Assembly: GCF_025716875.1 (NCBI RefSeq)
Contig: NZ_JAOVZB010000008.1
Coordinates: 1-64,000 of the forward strand
Direction: 5' to 3'
Origin: Marinomonas sargassi
GTDB taxonomy: Bacteria; Pseudomonadota; Gammaproteobacteria; Pseudomonadales; Marinomonadaceae
Length of the DNA stretch: 64,000 bases
Below, piece after piece: positions 1 through 7,282 of the stretch. Position 1 is the stretch's first letter. Each line of letters begins with the position of its first letter. Both the position numbers and the translations under genes were made by a program. The notes beneath the pieces are model-generated. The model saw only the letters and a list, made by a program, of their open reading frames with translations. It was not told the origin of the DNA and did no database searches.

Positions 1-4
1 AATT

Positions 5-120
5 GCTTGACGATCATAGAGGCGTTGAACCACCTGATCCCATCCCGAACTCAGAAGTGAAAAGCGCCATCGCCGATGGTAGTGTGGGGGATCCCATGTG
101 AGAGTAGGTCGTCGTCAAGC
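5..120 (+). rRNA. rrf: 5S ribosomal RNA
   Basis: This is the 5S rRNA of the large subunit, the last gene of an rRNA operon whose 16S and 23S genes lie left of the window. The ends pair (gcttgacgat at 5-14 with gtcgtcaagc at 111-120). The interior carries the typical bacterial 5S segments CCCATCCCGAACTCAGAAGTGAAA (about 39-62) and GATGGTAGTGTGGGG (about 75-89). A strong terminator follows directly. Exact ends are uncertain by a few bases. Confidence 0.93.
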
Positions 121-134
121 TTTAAATTAAGAGA

Positions 135-167
135 AACCCCATCCTGCACTGCAGGGTGGGGTTTTTT
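135..167 (+). terminator. Rho-independent terminator of the rRNA operon
   Basis: A GC-rich stem (aaccccatcctgca against tgcagggtggggtt) is followed by six T. It lies 15 bases after the 5S gene and ends the rRNA transcript. The same hairpin appears in diverged form about 140 bases downstream. Confidence 0.9.
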
Positions 168-185
168 CGTTTTGGGGTGTTAAAA

Positions 186-273
186 CAAGAGTGGAAAGCT
201 TAAAACACCGTGCCAGTGTGGGGCTCTTGATACGATACGCATGTGGGAGAAGCTCTTTTTCAAACTTTATATT
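186..273 (+). pseudogene. Decayed 3' part of a second 5S rRNA gene
   Basis: The stretch aligns with the intact 5S gene from its position about 50 onward. Matches include caagagtggaaagc (186-199) against cagaagtgaaaagc (52-65), agtgtgggg (215-223), catgtgggag (240-249) against catgtgagag, and ttcaaactttatattgagagaa (259-280) against gtcaagctttaaattaagagaa. There is an insertion of about 11 bases after agtgtgggg. The 5' half is gone, so it cannot give a functional 5S. It looks like the relic of a tandem 5S-terminator duplication. Confidence 0.6.
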
Positions 274-275
274 GA

Positions 276-312
276 GAGAACCCCCATCCTGCTGTGCAGT
301 GTGGGGTTTTTA
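276..312 (+). terminator. Second, diverged copy of the rRNA terminator
   Basis: A hairpin (acccccatcctgc / gcagtgtggggttttt) followed by T residues closely resembles the functional terminator at 135-167, including the upstream context gagaa. It may act as a back-up terminator. It supports a duplication of the 5S 3' end together with the terminator. Confidence 0.65.
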
Positions 313-354
313 TATTTACATACCTTACGGTAACTTTTGATGTCGCTCTAGTGT

Positions 355-789
355 CTACTCTGCATAGTATTTCATGGCTGTGATTTTTCTACCCTGCTGC
401 TGATAGCTGATATAACGGCTTTGTATTTCTTCTGGTAAGTCAGGGGTGTCGACTATTACAAAATTATTCTTTATATAAAAAGACACTTGGTGGTTGAGTG
501 CGAAGCAGTAGCAAGGTGTTTGCTTGAGCTCTGTGTGGATTTGTTTTAATAAGTGACTGCCTAAGCCACTTTTGCGGTGGGGTGGTGCTGTGACCATTGC
601 CATGAGTAATTGAGATGATGTTAGCTGTTTTAGTCGTACGGCAGACAAGATTTTGGCATTATGTCGTATTACCCAAATAGGGTCGGCTTTGTTGGGTTTG
701 CCGCTAGGGTAGTGTTCTTGATAGAACCTCTTCACTAAGGGGAACCACAACGAGGGTACTAACTCTGCGTTAGGGTGGTCTGTACACAT
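355..789 (-). CDS. GNAT-family N-acetyltransferase
   Basis: A predicted 144-residue soluble protein of the GNAT fold, which transfers an acetyl group from acetyl-CoA to an amine. The acetyl-CoA pyrophosphate-binding motif A is visible as HRKSGLGSHLL at residues 71-81 (pattern R/Q-x-x-G-x-G/A), preceded by the beta4-like segment LLMAMVTAPP. The C-terminal part (CFALNHQVSFYIKNNF, about 95-110) fits the end of a GNAT domain where a residue reaches the CoA thiol. The substrate cannot be told. It is read on the minus strand, divergent from the neighbouring hydrolase with 82 bases between, and belongs to an accessory block between the rRNA operon and birA. Confidence 0.75.
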   Translation of the reverse strand: MCTDHPNAELVPSLWFPLVKRFYQEHYPSGKPNKADPIWVIRHNAKILSAVRLKQLTSSQLLMAMVTAPPHRKSGLGSHLLKQIHTELKQTPCYCFALNHQVSFYIKNNFVIVDTPDLPEEIQSRYISYQQQGRKITAMKYYAE

Positions 790-871
790 ATTGAAATATC
801 TATATCCTTTGTCTGAGTTAGTATGATACTGGGTATTAAAAGGTTGAACCTCTTATTTCAAGGTAAAGTAT

Positions 872-2047
872 ATGTTCAAGGCAATAGTGTCTTTAGCTTT
901 TTTCTTTTTCATGCATACGGCGGCTGCATCTGAGAGCCCGCGGCCCTTTGTTTTCTTAGAAGGGGAGATATTTCATCAATATCAGCAACGAGCATCCGTT
1001 TATTTAAAAACAAACAAACTTTGGGTGAATGAGGAGGATCAAGCTCGTGAGCTTGCTGCCGTGATGCCTTTTGAGTTGATACCAGGCTCTTCGCAGTGTG
1101 AAGACCAGCAATCGATAGGGATTTTATTGTCCCACGGATTGTCGGATTCACCCTTCTCTATGCGATCCATTGCTAGTGCATTACAAGCTGCTTGTTACTA
1201 TGTCCGTGTCCTGTTGTTACCAGGTCATGGCACTAAGGCGGAAGACTTATTAGAGGTGTCTCGTGATGATTGGCGAGATACTTTCCGTTATGCGGCAAAA
1301 GACTTTAAATCGGAAGTCGATATTTTGTATGTCGGTGGCTTTTCCACTGGAGGAGCCTTGGCAACTGAGTACGCATGGAATCATCCTGATGATGTTTCTG
1401 GAGTGCTGTTACTTTCTCCCATCTTTAAGATAAACAGCGGTATTGATTGGCTAGCTCCTTGGTTATCTTTAGTGAAAGATTGGTTAGACCATGAAGCAAC
1501 CGACGACTTTGCCAAATACGCATCCATACCTCTTCCCGCTATTGCGGAAGTCTATCGTCTATCAAAAGAAGTTCGTAACCTTGTACTGGGTGGGCCTAAG
1601 TCTCTACCTGTGTTTATTGCTTTGTCAGAAGATGATCAAACGGTGGATTCTGCTGTAACACAACAAGTTTTTCAGGAGGGTATGCTTAGTGAAAATAGTC
1701 GGATGCTGCTTTATAGCTTAGGCGGTGGTAATACTGGGGATAGACGCGTTACCCAATACCATAGCTCTTGGCCAGAGCGGAAGATTTTGGGTATGTCGCA
1801 TATGGCAGTACATGGCTCACCGGATAACCCTTATTATGGGGCGGATGGTGAGTATCGTGTTTGTGGTTGGCACATATCAGATAAGACTCTATATGAAGCG
1901 TGTCGCAGTGACCTAGATAACTGGTTTGGCGAGCGTTCTGATATTTTGCTTGAAAAGAGCGCCCATGCCGCTAGGTTATCTTGGAATCCACACTTTTCTG
2001 AATTGGTGCAATCGATTGATTTCTTCCTGCAAAGCAATGCTCAGTAA
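872..2047 (+). CDS. Exported alpha/beta hydrolase (carboxylesterase/lipase-like)
   Basis: A 391-residue protein with an N-terminal signal peptide (hydrophobic FKAIVSLAFFFFM, probable cleavage after HTAAA-S near residue 20), so it probably acts in the periplasm or outside the cell. The alpha/beta-hydrolase core is clear: oxyanion-loop HG at 88-89, PGHG at 117-120, nucleophile elbow GFSTG at 156-160 with Ser158, acid region SEDDQTVD at 252-259, and candidate catalytic His310 or His314 in MSHMAVHGS. The family hydrolyses ester or related bonds; the substrate is unknown. It is followed after 20 bases by the dioxygenase gene, which has its own ribosome site (taggagg), so the two are probably co-transcribed. 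Confidence 0.8.
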   Translation: MFKAIVSLAFFFFMHTAAASESPRPFVFLEGEIFHQYQQRASVYLKTNKLWVNEEDQARELAAVMPFELIPGSSQCEDQQSIGILLSHGLSDSPFSMRSIASALQAACYYVRVLLLPGHGTKAEDLLEVSRDDWRDTFRYAAKDFKSEVDILYVGGFSTGGALATEYAWNHPDDVSGVLLLSPIFKINSGIDWLAPWLSLVKDWLDHEATDDFAKYASIPLPAIAEVYRLSKEVRNLVLGGPKSLPVFIALSEDDQTVDSAVTQQVFQEGMLSENSRMLLYSLGGGNTGDRRVTQYHSSWPERKILGMSHMAVHGSPDNPYYGADGEYRVCGWHISDKTLYEACRSDLDNWFGERSDILLEKSAHAARLSWNPHFSELVQSIDFFLQSNAQ

Positions 2048-2067
2048 CCAAAGATAGGAGGTTATAT

Positions 2068-2937
2068 ATGAATCTTACATCCTTGAAACTCACGGAAGAG
2101 CAAGTTAACCAATATCATAACGAAGGTTATTTGGTATTAGATTCTCTCGTGCCTGCTGAAGTTTGTGACCAATTGAAAGATAGGATGTCAGAGATATTGT
2201 CTTCGTTTGATGCGGAAGAGGTGCGCTCTATCTTTACCACTAACGAGCAAGCACGAAGGACTGACCGATATTTTATGGATTCTGCTGAAAGAATTTCTTT
2301 CTTTTTTGAAGAGGAAGCATTCAATGGCAGTGGTGAGCTTAACCAAGCGTTATCTTTATCTATTAATAAAGTAGGCCATGGGCTCCATCTTCAGGACGAT
2401 CTTTTTCGTCAGTTTTCTTTGTCTTCTGTTTGGGAAGGTGTATTAAAGCAGCTGGGTATGAAGGAGCCAAGGGCGGCGCAATCCATGTATATTTTTAAAC
2501 AACCCAGTATTGGCGGCGAAGTGAATTGTCATCAGGACAGTACTTTCCTATACACAAAACCAATGAGTGTGATTGGGCTTTGGTTTGCTATTGAAGAAGC
2601 TACATTGGAAAATGGCTGCTTGTGGGGAATTCCAGAAGGCCAAAAGGCGGGGCTGTTGAAACGATTTGAACGAACCTGTGAAAAGAGTGATGAAACAAAA
2701 ATGGTGAGTTTAAAAGAGCATCACTGGCCTGAAAGTGACTTGCGGGCGATTCCTGTACCAAAGGGCTCATTGGTGATTTTGAGTGGCGAGTTTCCACATT
2801 TAAGTTATGCTAACCGCTCTAAACATTCTCGTCATGCCTATGCACTACACGCGGTAGATGCCTGTTGTGAATACCCTAAAGAGAATTGGTTACAGACGTC
2901 CTCTCAATTTGGTTTTGAAAAATTTGAGTGTGCTTAA
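2068..2937 (+). CDS. Phytanoyl-CoA dioxygenase (PhyH) family oxygenase
   Basis: A 289-residue soluble protein resembling the PhyH family of Fe(II)/2-oxoglutarate-dependent oxygenases, which hydroxylate carbon substrates at the expense of O2 and 2-oxoglutarate. The iron-binding facial triad is visible as His155-x-Asp157 (NCHQDSTF) and His244 (GEFPHLSYANRS). Arg255 in SRHAYALH is the expected 2-oxoglutarate anchor. The segment MYIFKQPSIGGE just before the HxD motif is typical of family members that act on small or lipid-like substrates. The start at 2068 is supported by aggagg seven bases upstream. The substrate cannot be predicted, and the link with the preceding hydrolase is only positional. 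Confidence 0.82.
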   Translation: MNLTSLKLTEEQVNQYHNEGYLVLDSLVPAEVCDQLKDRMSEILSSFDAEEVRSIFTTNEQARRTDRYFMDSAERISFFFEEEAFNGSGELNQALSLSINKVGHGLHLQDDLFRQFSLSSVWEGVLKQLGMKEPRAAQSMYIFKQPSIGGEVNCHQDSTFLYTKPMSVIGLWFAIEEATLENGCLWGIPEGQKAGLLKRFERTCEKSDETKMVSLKEHHWPESDLRAIPVPKGSLVILSGEFPHLSYANRSKHSRHAYALHAVDACCEYPKENWLQTSSQFGFEKFECA

Positions 2938-2961
2938 GCTCAACATAAATGGAAAACATTA

Positions 2962-3915
2962 ATGCAAAAAATCTTGTCTTTATTAAGCGACAATCAATTC
3001 CACTCTGGTGAAGAGTTGGGTGAAGCGCTTGGCGTAACTCGTGCTGCGGTGTGGAAAAAACTCAAGAAACTTGAGTCCATTGGTGTTGCTATAAATTCAG
3101 TGAAGGGTAGGGGGTATCGGTTACCAACACCTATAGAATTGCTTTCTGAAGAAGTATTAAGAGCAAGTGGTGTTGCTGAGAATGTGGCATTGAAATTGTC
3201 TTTTGAAACTGAATCCACGAATAATGATGCGAAAGCCTATATCGCTCAAGGCGGTTCTTTGCCTGCCCTTATCTCTGTAGAGCGGCAGACTAAAGGTAAA
3301 GGGCGCAGGGGACGTCAGTGGGAGTCTGGTGTAGCAAAAAACCTTACTCTTTCCTTTGCTTGGCGCTTTGATAATGGTCCGAACGTTATTGAGGGGCTTA
3401 GTTTGGCGGTGGCGGTGGCTGTCGTTCGAGTACTTAAAAAAATTGGTGTGCCCAATCCTGGGGTAAAGTGGCCAAACGATATTCAGATTGATGGCCATAA
3501 AATCTGCGGCATTCTACTGGAAATGGTAGCGGACCAAGATGCTTGTTATGTGATTATTGGGATTGGTTTAAATATAGAAATGGATGCGGACTCCATGGCA
3601 CAGGTTGATCAACTGTGGACTGATTTAATTTCTCGATTGGATTCTCGCCCGAGTCGAAATGCGATCTTAGCGGATTTGGCTAAAGAGTTGACTCAGGTTT
3701 GTCAGCACTTTGAGGGAGGTGATGGTATAAAGCAGTACCAACATCAATGGCAGGCTTATGATGTGCTATTTAATCAAGCTGTTACTGTCAGCTCGGTGAG
3801 CTCTAAGCGTCAAGGAATAGCGAAAGGAATTGATGAAAAAGGCGCTTTGCTGTTGGAGGAAAATGGTGAACTAGTTGCCTTACATGGGGGCGAAATCAGT
3901 GTCCGTCGTAACTAA
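2962..3915 (+). CDS. birA: Bifunctional biotin-protein ligase / biotin operon repressor BirA
   Basis: Activates biotin with ATP to biotinyl-5'-AMP and transfers biotin to the carrier lysine of acetyl-CoA carboxylase (AccB). The N-terminal helix-turn-helix (about 1-55, SGEELGEALGVTRAAVWKK) marks it as the bifunctional class that also represses biotin synthesis genes. Catalytic signatures are GKGRRGRQW at 112-120, KWPND at 169-173 and the conserved lysine at about 180 (GHKICGILLE). At 317 residues it matches the E. coli enzyme (321). It opens a short operon with coaX, whose start overlaps its end, an order common in Pseudomonas and relatives. Confidence 0.96.
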   Translation: MQKILSLLSDNQFHSGEELGEALGVTRAAVWKKLKKLESIGVAINSVKGRGYRLPTPIELLSEEVLRASGVAENVALKLSFETESTNNDAKAYIAQGGSLPALISVERQTKGKGRRGRQWESGVAKNLTLSFAWRFDNGPNVIEGLSLAVAVAVVRVLKKIGVPNPGVKWPNDIQIDGHKICGILLEMVADQDACYVIIGIGLNIEMDADSMAQVDQLWTDLISRLDSRPSRNAILADLAKELTQVCQHFEGGDGIKQYQHQWQAYDVLFNQAVTVSSVSSKRQGIAKGIDEKGALLLEENGELVALHGGEISVRRN

Positions 3916-4633
3916 CGAGCTGGTCGTGGATGCAGGGAATACCAGTATTAAGTTTACCGCCTTTGCAGCAGGTAAAGTGGTTTTTTTCAGTCGAGAGTTT
4001 GATGTGCTTGTTGAAGAGGGCTTTTCGCCTGAGGTGATTTACTTTGCTAGTGTTCGCTCAGGAGAGGATGATCGTGGGCTGCGTGAGAAACTACTGGCGC
4101 TGTACCCTGATGTCAACCTTATAGAGCTCCAAACCACTGCAAGGGCTTGTGGCGTGATTAATGCTTACCCTGAACCGAGTCGTCTGGGTGTAGATCGTTG
4201 GCTTTCCCTGATTGCAGGTTATCATCATGTGAAAAATAATGTGGTAGTAGTTGATGTAGGTACAGCGGTTAAAGTAGATGTGGTGAGCTCTGAAGGCGTT
4301 CATCTTGGTGGTTATATTGCGCCAGGTCTTAATTTAATGGAAAGTTCCTTGCTCTCTAATACGGCTAAGATACGCTATACACAAAGTGAAGTTGTTGTCG
4401 GTGATGGTTTGCCTAACTCAACAGCCAGAGCAGTTACAGAAGGGTGTTATGAAATGCTTGTGGGTTTTTTGGAGCGAGTGTATAAAATGCACCCTAATTT
4501 TGGTTGGGTTGTTGCCGGCGGTGATGTCGACAAATTGCTAGAGGCGTTAAATTTCCCTGTTCAGTATTCTCCTAATTTAGTGGCTGAGGGTGCGCGTCTA
4601 GTTGGCAATGAGTTGTTAAGGGGTAGTAAATGA
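3899..4633 (+). CDS. coaX: Type III pantothenate kinase CoaX
   Basis: Phosphorylates pantothenate with ATP, the first step of coenzyme A synthesis. The type III class uses a monovalent cation and is not feedback-inhibited by CoA. The ASKHA-fold motifs are present: phosphate-loop DAGNTSIK near the N terminus, LGVDRW, and VVDVGTAVKVD in the middle. I chose GTG at 3899 because ggggg lies eight bases upstream and it puts the phosphate loop about ten residues in, as in the family. TTG 3875 and ATG 3884 are in frame but lack a ribosome site. The gene overlaps birA by 17 bases, suggesting translational coupling. Length is 244 residues. Confidence 0.93.
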   Translation: MSVVTNELVVDAGNTSIKFTAFAAGKVVFFSREFDVLVEEGFSPEVIYFASVRSGEDDRGLREKLLALYPDVNLIELQTTARACGVINAYPEPSRLGVDRWLSLIAGYHHVKNNVVVVDVGTAVKVDVVSSEGVHLGGYIAPGLNLMESSLLSNTAKIRYTQSEVVVGDGLPNSTARAVTEGCYEMLVGFLERVYKMHPNFGWVVAGGDVDKLLEALNFPVQYSPNLVAEGARLVGNELLRGSK

Positions 4634-5337
4634 AGTGGCTGTTTTTTTTAATTGTCTTGGCCAATGCAGCGTTTCTTAGTTGGCATAGTTTTGTTCAAGA
4701 TGACGCGCCGATAGCTGTAGATCCTGTTTATGCTCCACCCGTGAGTACGAAAATTTTTCTTTTGTCTGAAAATGACCCAGATGCTCCTAAAGAAGCTTTA
4801 TCACCTGCACCTATTTCAAATGAGAACTTAGAGGAAGTTATTAGCGAAGTCGTATCTGCTGTGGTCGATGATGCTCCTGCTTTACTTTGTCCTCGTATTG
4901 AAATTGAACGGGCGGGGGATAAGGTGCTGGTTGAGAAGGAGTTGGCCGAATCAGGATGGCAGTATAAGGAACAAGAGGCGACAGGCAAAAGAGCGAAGTT
5001 TTGGCTATATATAGCGGCGCCTGAAAACGCTGCAAAAGCCCAAGAAATAGTGAAGGAGTTAACGGCGAAGTCGGTTGATAGCTTTATTATTAATCGCGGA
5101 GAAATGAAAAACCGTATTTCTCTTGGGTTGTATTCCTCTGAAGATAGGGCTGCTCTGTCAAAAGCAAGAATAGAAGAGCTGTTCCCATATACCGTTGATA
5201 TCTATGAACATATGCGTACGGTTTCTTTGCAATATATCGATATTGAAAGACCTGTTAGTGAAAAAGGCTGGGCTGAATTTGTTTCGCGATTTGATCTCAA
5301 TGAAATGACGATAAAATTAGAAAAAAATCCCTGCTAA
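4630..5337 (+). CDS. SPOR-like single-pass membrane protein
   Basis: A 235-residue protein with an N-terminal membrane anchor (WLFFLIVLANAAFLSW, residues 3-18), then an acidic, proline-rich stretch (about 20-80). The C-terminal domain (about 85-200) alternates strands in a SPOR-like way: FWLYIAAPENAAKAQEIV, SFIINRG, ISLGLYSSEDRAALSKARIEEL. SPOR domains bind denuded peptidoglycan glycans at division septa, so a periplasmic cell-wall role is plausible. The start overlaps the coaX stop (ATGA), so it is the third gene of the birA-coaX operon. Genes at this position in Pseudomonas relatives are also annotated SPOR. The match is by pattern only and the function is not established. Confidence 0.7.
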   Translation: MKWLFFLIVLANAAFLSWHSFVQDDAPIAVDPVYAPPVSTKIFLLSENDPDAPKEALSPAPISNENLEEVISEVVSAVVDDAPALLCPRIEIERAGDKVLVEKELAESGWQYKEQEATGKRAKFWLYIAAPENAAKAQEIVKELTAKSVDSFIINRGEMKNRISLGLYSSEDRAALSKARIEELFPYTVDIYEHMRTVSLQYIDIERPVSEKGWAEFVSRFDLNEMTIKLEKNPC

Positions 5338-5340
5338 TGC

Positions 5341-5368
5341 TTGCAATTGATTAAACGATTCATATAAT
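5341..5368 (+). promoter_or_regulatory. Sigma-70 promoter of the tRNA-Tyr-Gly-Thr cluster
   Basis: A -35 of TTGCAA (5341-5346) and a perfect -10 of TATAAT (5363-5368) are separated by 16 bases. A GC-rich discriminator (ggctccc) follows, as usual for stable-RNA promoters under stringent control. It starts four bases after the SPOR gene stop. Confidence 0.75.
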
Positions 5369-5411
5369 GGCTCCCACCTTTTGGGGTGTTGCGTTATAGC
5401 GCTGAGTATGT

Positions 5412-5495
<84 letters not shown>

Positions 5496-5499
5496 TTTT

Positions 5500-5574
5500 G
5501 CGGGTATGGTATAGTGGCTATTACCTCAGCCTTCCAAGCTGAAGAGGCGGGTTCGATTCCCGCTACCCGCTCCA
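5500..5574 (+). tRNA. glyT: tRNA-Gly (anticodon TCC)
   Basis: Acceptor arms gcgggta/tacccgc, anticodon loop cttccaa with TCC at 5533-5535, T arm with gttcgattc, discriminator T and encoded CCA at 5572-5574. It lies four bases after tRNA-Tyr. Confidence 0.97.
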
Positions 5575-5575
5575 T

Positions 5576-5651
5576 GCTCATGTAGCTCAGTTGGTAGAGC
5601 ACACCCTTGGTAAGGGTGAGGTCGGCAGTTCAAGTCTGCTCATGAGCTCCA
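5576..5651 (+). tRNA. thrT: tRNA-Thr (anticodon GGT)
   Basis: Acceptor arms gctcatg/catgagc, anticodon loop ttggtaa with GGT at 5609-5611, T loop ttcaagt and encoded CCA at 5649-5651. In E. coli and many relatives tufB follows here; in this genome a terminator-like hairpin and a new promoter follow instead. Confidence 0.97.
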
Positions 5652-5673
5652 GTCTATCCGAAGCAAAAAAAGT

Positions 5674-5697
5674 AGGTGGTTTGACCGCCTTTTTTAT
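5674..5697 (+). terminator. Probable terminator after tRNA-Thr
   Basis: The stem aggtggt/accgcct (one G-T pair, three-base loop) is followed by seven T with one interruption. It separates the Tyr-Gly-Thr cluster from the tRNA-Trp-secE-nusG unit. Confidence 0.65.
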
Positions 5698-5721
5698 TGT
5701 CTGTTTTTTGGGCAGGTACCC

Positions 5722-5750
5722 TTGCTTATCAAAGCATGTTTAGGTATCAT
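5722..5750 (+). promoter_or_regulatory. Sigma-70 promoter of tRNA-Trp-secE-nusG
   Basis: TTGCTT (5722-5727), a 17-base spacer and TATCAT (5745-5750), followed by a GC-rich discriminator (cctccgccc). The expected start of transcription is near 5757, about 13 bases before tRNA-Trp. Confidence 0.7.
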
Positions 5751-5769
5751 CCTCCGCCCATACGAATGT

Positions 5770-5845
5770 AGGCCAATAGTTCAATTGGTAGAGCACTGGT
5801 TTCCAAAACCAGCTGTTGGGGGTTCGAGTCCCTCTTGGCCTGCCA
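5770..5845 (+). tRNA. trpT: tRNA-Trp (anticodon CCA)
   Basis: Acceptor arms aggccaa/ttggcct, D arm with agttcaattggtagagc, anticodon loop ttccaaa with CCA at 5803-5805, T loop ttcgagt, discriminator G and encoded CCA at 5843-5845. It lies upstream of secE, as in most gammaproteobacteria. Confidence 0.97.
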
Positions 5846-5886
5846 TTTTTCGTATCCTATTTTATAAGTTAGGGATCACCTTAAGT

Positions 5887-6255
5887 ATGAGTTCGAGTGC
5901 TGTAGCTCAATCATCTCGTGGAGATGTGTTTAAGTGGGCATTAGTTGTTTTGTTGGTTGCGGTAGCTGTAATCGGCAATAACTATTTTTCTGCTGAGTCA
6001 CTATTGTATCGCTTAATTGCGATTTTGTTGTTGACTGGTGTTGCTGGTTTTGTTGCCTTACAAACAGCGAAAGGTCGTTCTTTTTTTACTTTAGCTAAAG
6101 AAGCAAAGAATGAAATTCGCAGGGTTGTGTGGCCAACTAGGCAGGAAACTTTCCAAACAACCTTGATTGTCTTGGCGGTTGTTCTGTTTATGTCTCTTGT
6201 TTTGTGGGGAGTCGATTCTTTCCTTGGTTGGCTTGTTTCCTCGGTTATTAGTTAG
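5887..6255 (+). CDS. secE: Preprotein translocase subunit SecE
   Basis: Inner-membrane subunit that clamps SecY in the SecYEG protein-export channel. The 122 residues hold three predicted membrane segments (about 17-35, 40-62 and 90-115). The conserved amphipathic SecE signature KEAKNEIRRVVWPTRQET (about 72-89) lies before the last one. I chose ATG 5887 with aggga 11 bases upstream. A longer reading from 5722 would run through the promoter and tRNA-Trp and is not credible. The three-segment form is the enterobacterial/pseudomonad type. It is followed by nusG after nine bases in one transcript. Confidence 0.95.
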   Translation: MSSSAVAQSSRGDVFKWALVVLLVAVAVIGNNYFSAESLLYRLIAILLLTGVAGFVALQTAKGRSFFTLAKEAKNEIRRVVWPTRQETFQTTLIVLAVVLFMSLVLWGVDSFLGWLVSSVIS

Positions 6256-6264
6256 GAGTTGCTC

Positions 6265-6798
6265 GTGGCCAAACGATGGTATGTAGTACAAGCGTACTCA
6301 GGGTACGAAAAGCACGTAATGCGCTCGCTTCTTGAGCGTGTGCAGGTTATGGGGCAAGAAGAAAATTTTGGTGAAATCTTGGTTCCAACCGAAGAAGTGG
6401 TTGAAATTCGAGATGGCAAAAAGCGCAAGAGCGAAAGAAAGTTCTATCCAGGTTATGTTTTGGTTGAAATGGATATGAATGACGACTCTTGGCATTTGGT
6501 TAAAGGTACTTCTCGAGTGCTTGGTTTTATAGGTGGTACGGCGGATAGGCCTTCGCCTATTACCAAGCGAGAAGCCGATGCAATTCTTCAGCGTGTTAGT
6601 GATGGTGTTGATAAACCTCGTCCTAAAACATTGTTTGAAGTGGGTGAGGTTGTTCGTGTTAACGAAGGGCCGTTCGCTGACTTTAATGGTGTTGTTGAAG
6701 AAGTGGATTATGAGAAAAGTCGAATCAAGGTGGCAGTGTTGATCTTTGGTCGCTCTACGCCGGTTGATTTGGAATTTAGTCAGGTTGAAAAGGCCTGA
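6265..6798 (+). CDS. nusG: Transcription termination/antitermination factor NusG
   Basis: Binds RNA polymerase, suppresses pausing, assists Rho termination and links polymerase to the ribosome via S10. The NGN domain begins with [17 protein letters not shown], and the KOW domain is near residues 123-155 ([19 protein letters not shown]). Start GTG 6265 is preferred, with aggag ending six bases upstream; an in-frame TTG at 6259 abuts the ribosome site. The 177 residues match the family (181 in E. coli). Confidence 0.97.
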   Translation: MAKRWYVVQAYSGYEKHVMRSLLERVQVMGQEENFGEILVPTEEVVEIRDGKKRKSERKFYPGYVLVEMDMNDDSWHLVKGTSRVLGFIGGTADRPSPITKREADAILQRVSDGVDKPRPKTLFEVGEVVRVNEGPFADFNGVVEEVDYEKSRIKVAVLIFGRSTPVDLEFSQVEKA

Positions 6799-6809
6799 TT
6801 TTGTTAAAC

Positions 6810-6832
6810 GGGTAGCCTAACGGCAGTGACCC
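6810..6832 (+). promoter_or_regulatory. Candidate L1-binding operator in the rplK leader
   Basis: Two short helices, gggt/accc (6810-6813, 6829-6832) and gcc/ggc (6815-6817, 6822-6824), enclose a four-base loop. They are separated by an asymmetric internal loop (a against agtg). L1 is known to repress the L11 operon by binding an mRNA site of this general shape. The site is just upstream of the rplK ribosome site. It is a candidate by position and shape only. Confidence 0.45.
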
Positions 6833-6847
6833 ATTTGGAGTTATAAA

Positions 6848-7282
6848 ATGGCTAAGAAAGTCCAAGCTTATATCAAGCTACAAGTTAAAGCGGGTCAAGC
6901 GAACCCAAGTCCACCAGTTGGTCCTGCTCTAGGTCAACACGGCGTTAACATCATGGAGTTTTGTAAGGCGTTTAACGCAAAAACTCAAAGTGTTGAGCCA
7001 GGTCTTCCTACTCCAGTAATTATTACTGTTTATGCTGACCGTAGTTTTACCTTTGAAACTAAATCTACTCCTGCATCAGTTTTGCTTAAAAAAGCAGCTG
7101 GTCTAAAGAGTGGTTCTTCTCGTCCAAACACTGAGAAAGTTGGTACAGTTACTCGTGCTCAACTTGAAGAGATTGTTGCTGCTAAGCAGGCTGATTTGAC
7201 TGCTGCAGATATGGATGCGGCTGTGCGTACTATTGCTGGTAGCGCTCGCTCTATGGGTCTAGAAGTTGAGGGTGAAGTTTAA
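6848..7282 (+). CDS. rplK: 50S ribosomal protein L11
   Basis: Binds the GTPase-associated centre of 23S rRNA, where elongation factors act, and is needed for RelA activation. The N-terminal proline-rich signature [17 protein letters not shown] (about 17-33) and the C-terminal rRNA-binding domain are intact. The 144 residues match the family (142). It starts after ttggag; its TAA stop shares one base with the rplA ATG, so L11 and L1 translation is likely coupled. Confidence 0.98.
   Translation: MAKKVQAYIKLQVKAGQANPSPPVGPALGQHGVNIMEFCKAFNAKTQSVEPGLPTPVIITVYADRSFTFETKSTPASVLLKKAAGLKSGSSRPNTEKVGTVTRAQLEEIVAAKQADLTAADMDAAVRTIAGSARSMGLEVEGEV

Noticed and set aside
5722..5886. A 55-residue N-terminal extension of secE
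   Set aside because: It would translate the promoter and the whole of tRNA-Trp; ATG 5887 gives the standard SecE N terminus.
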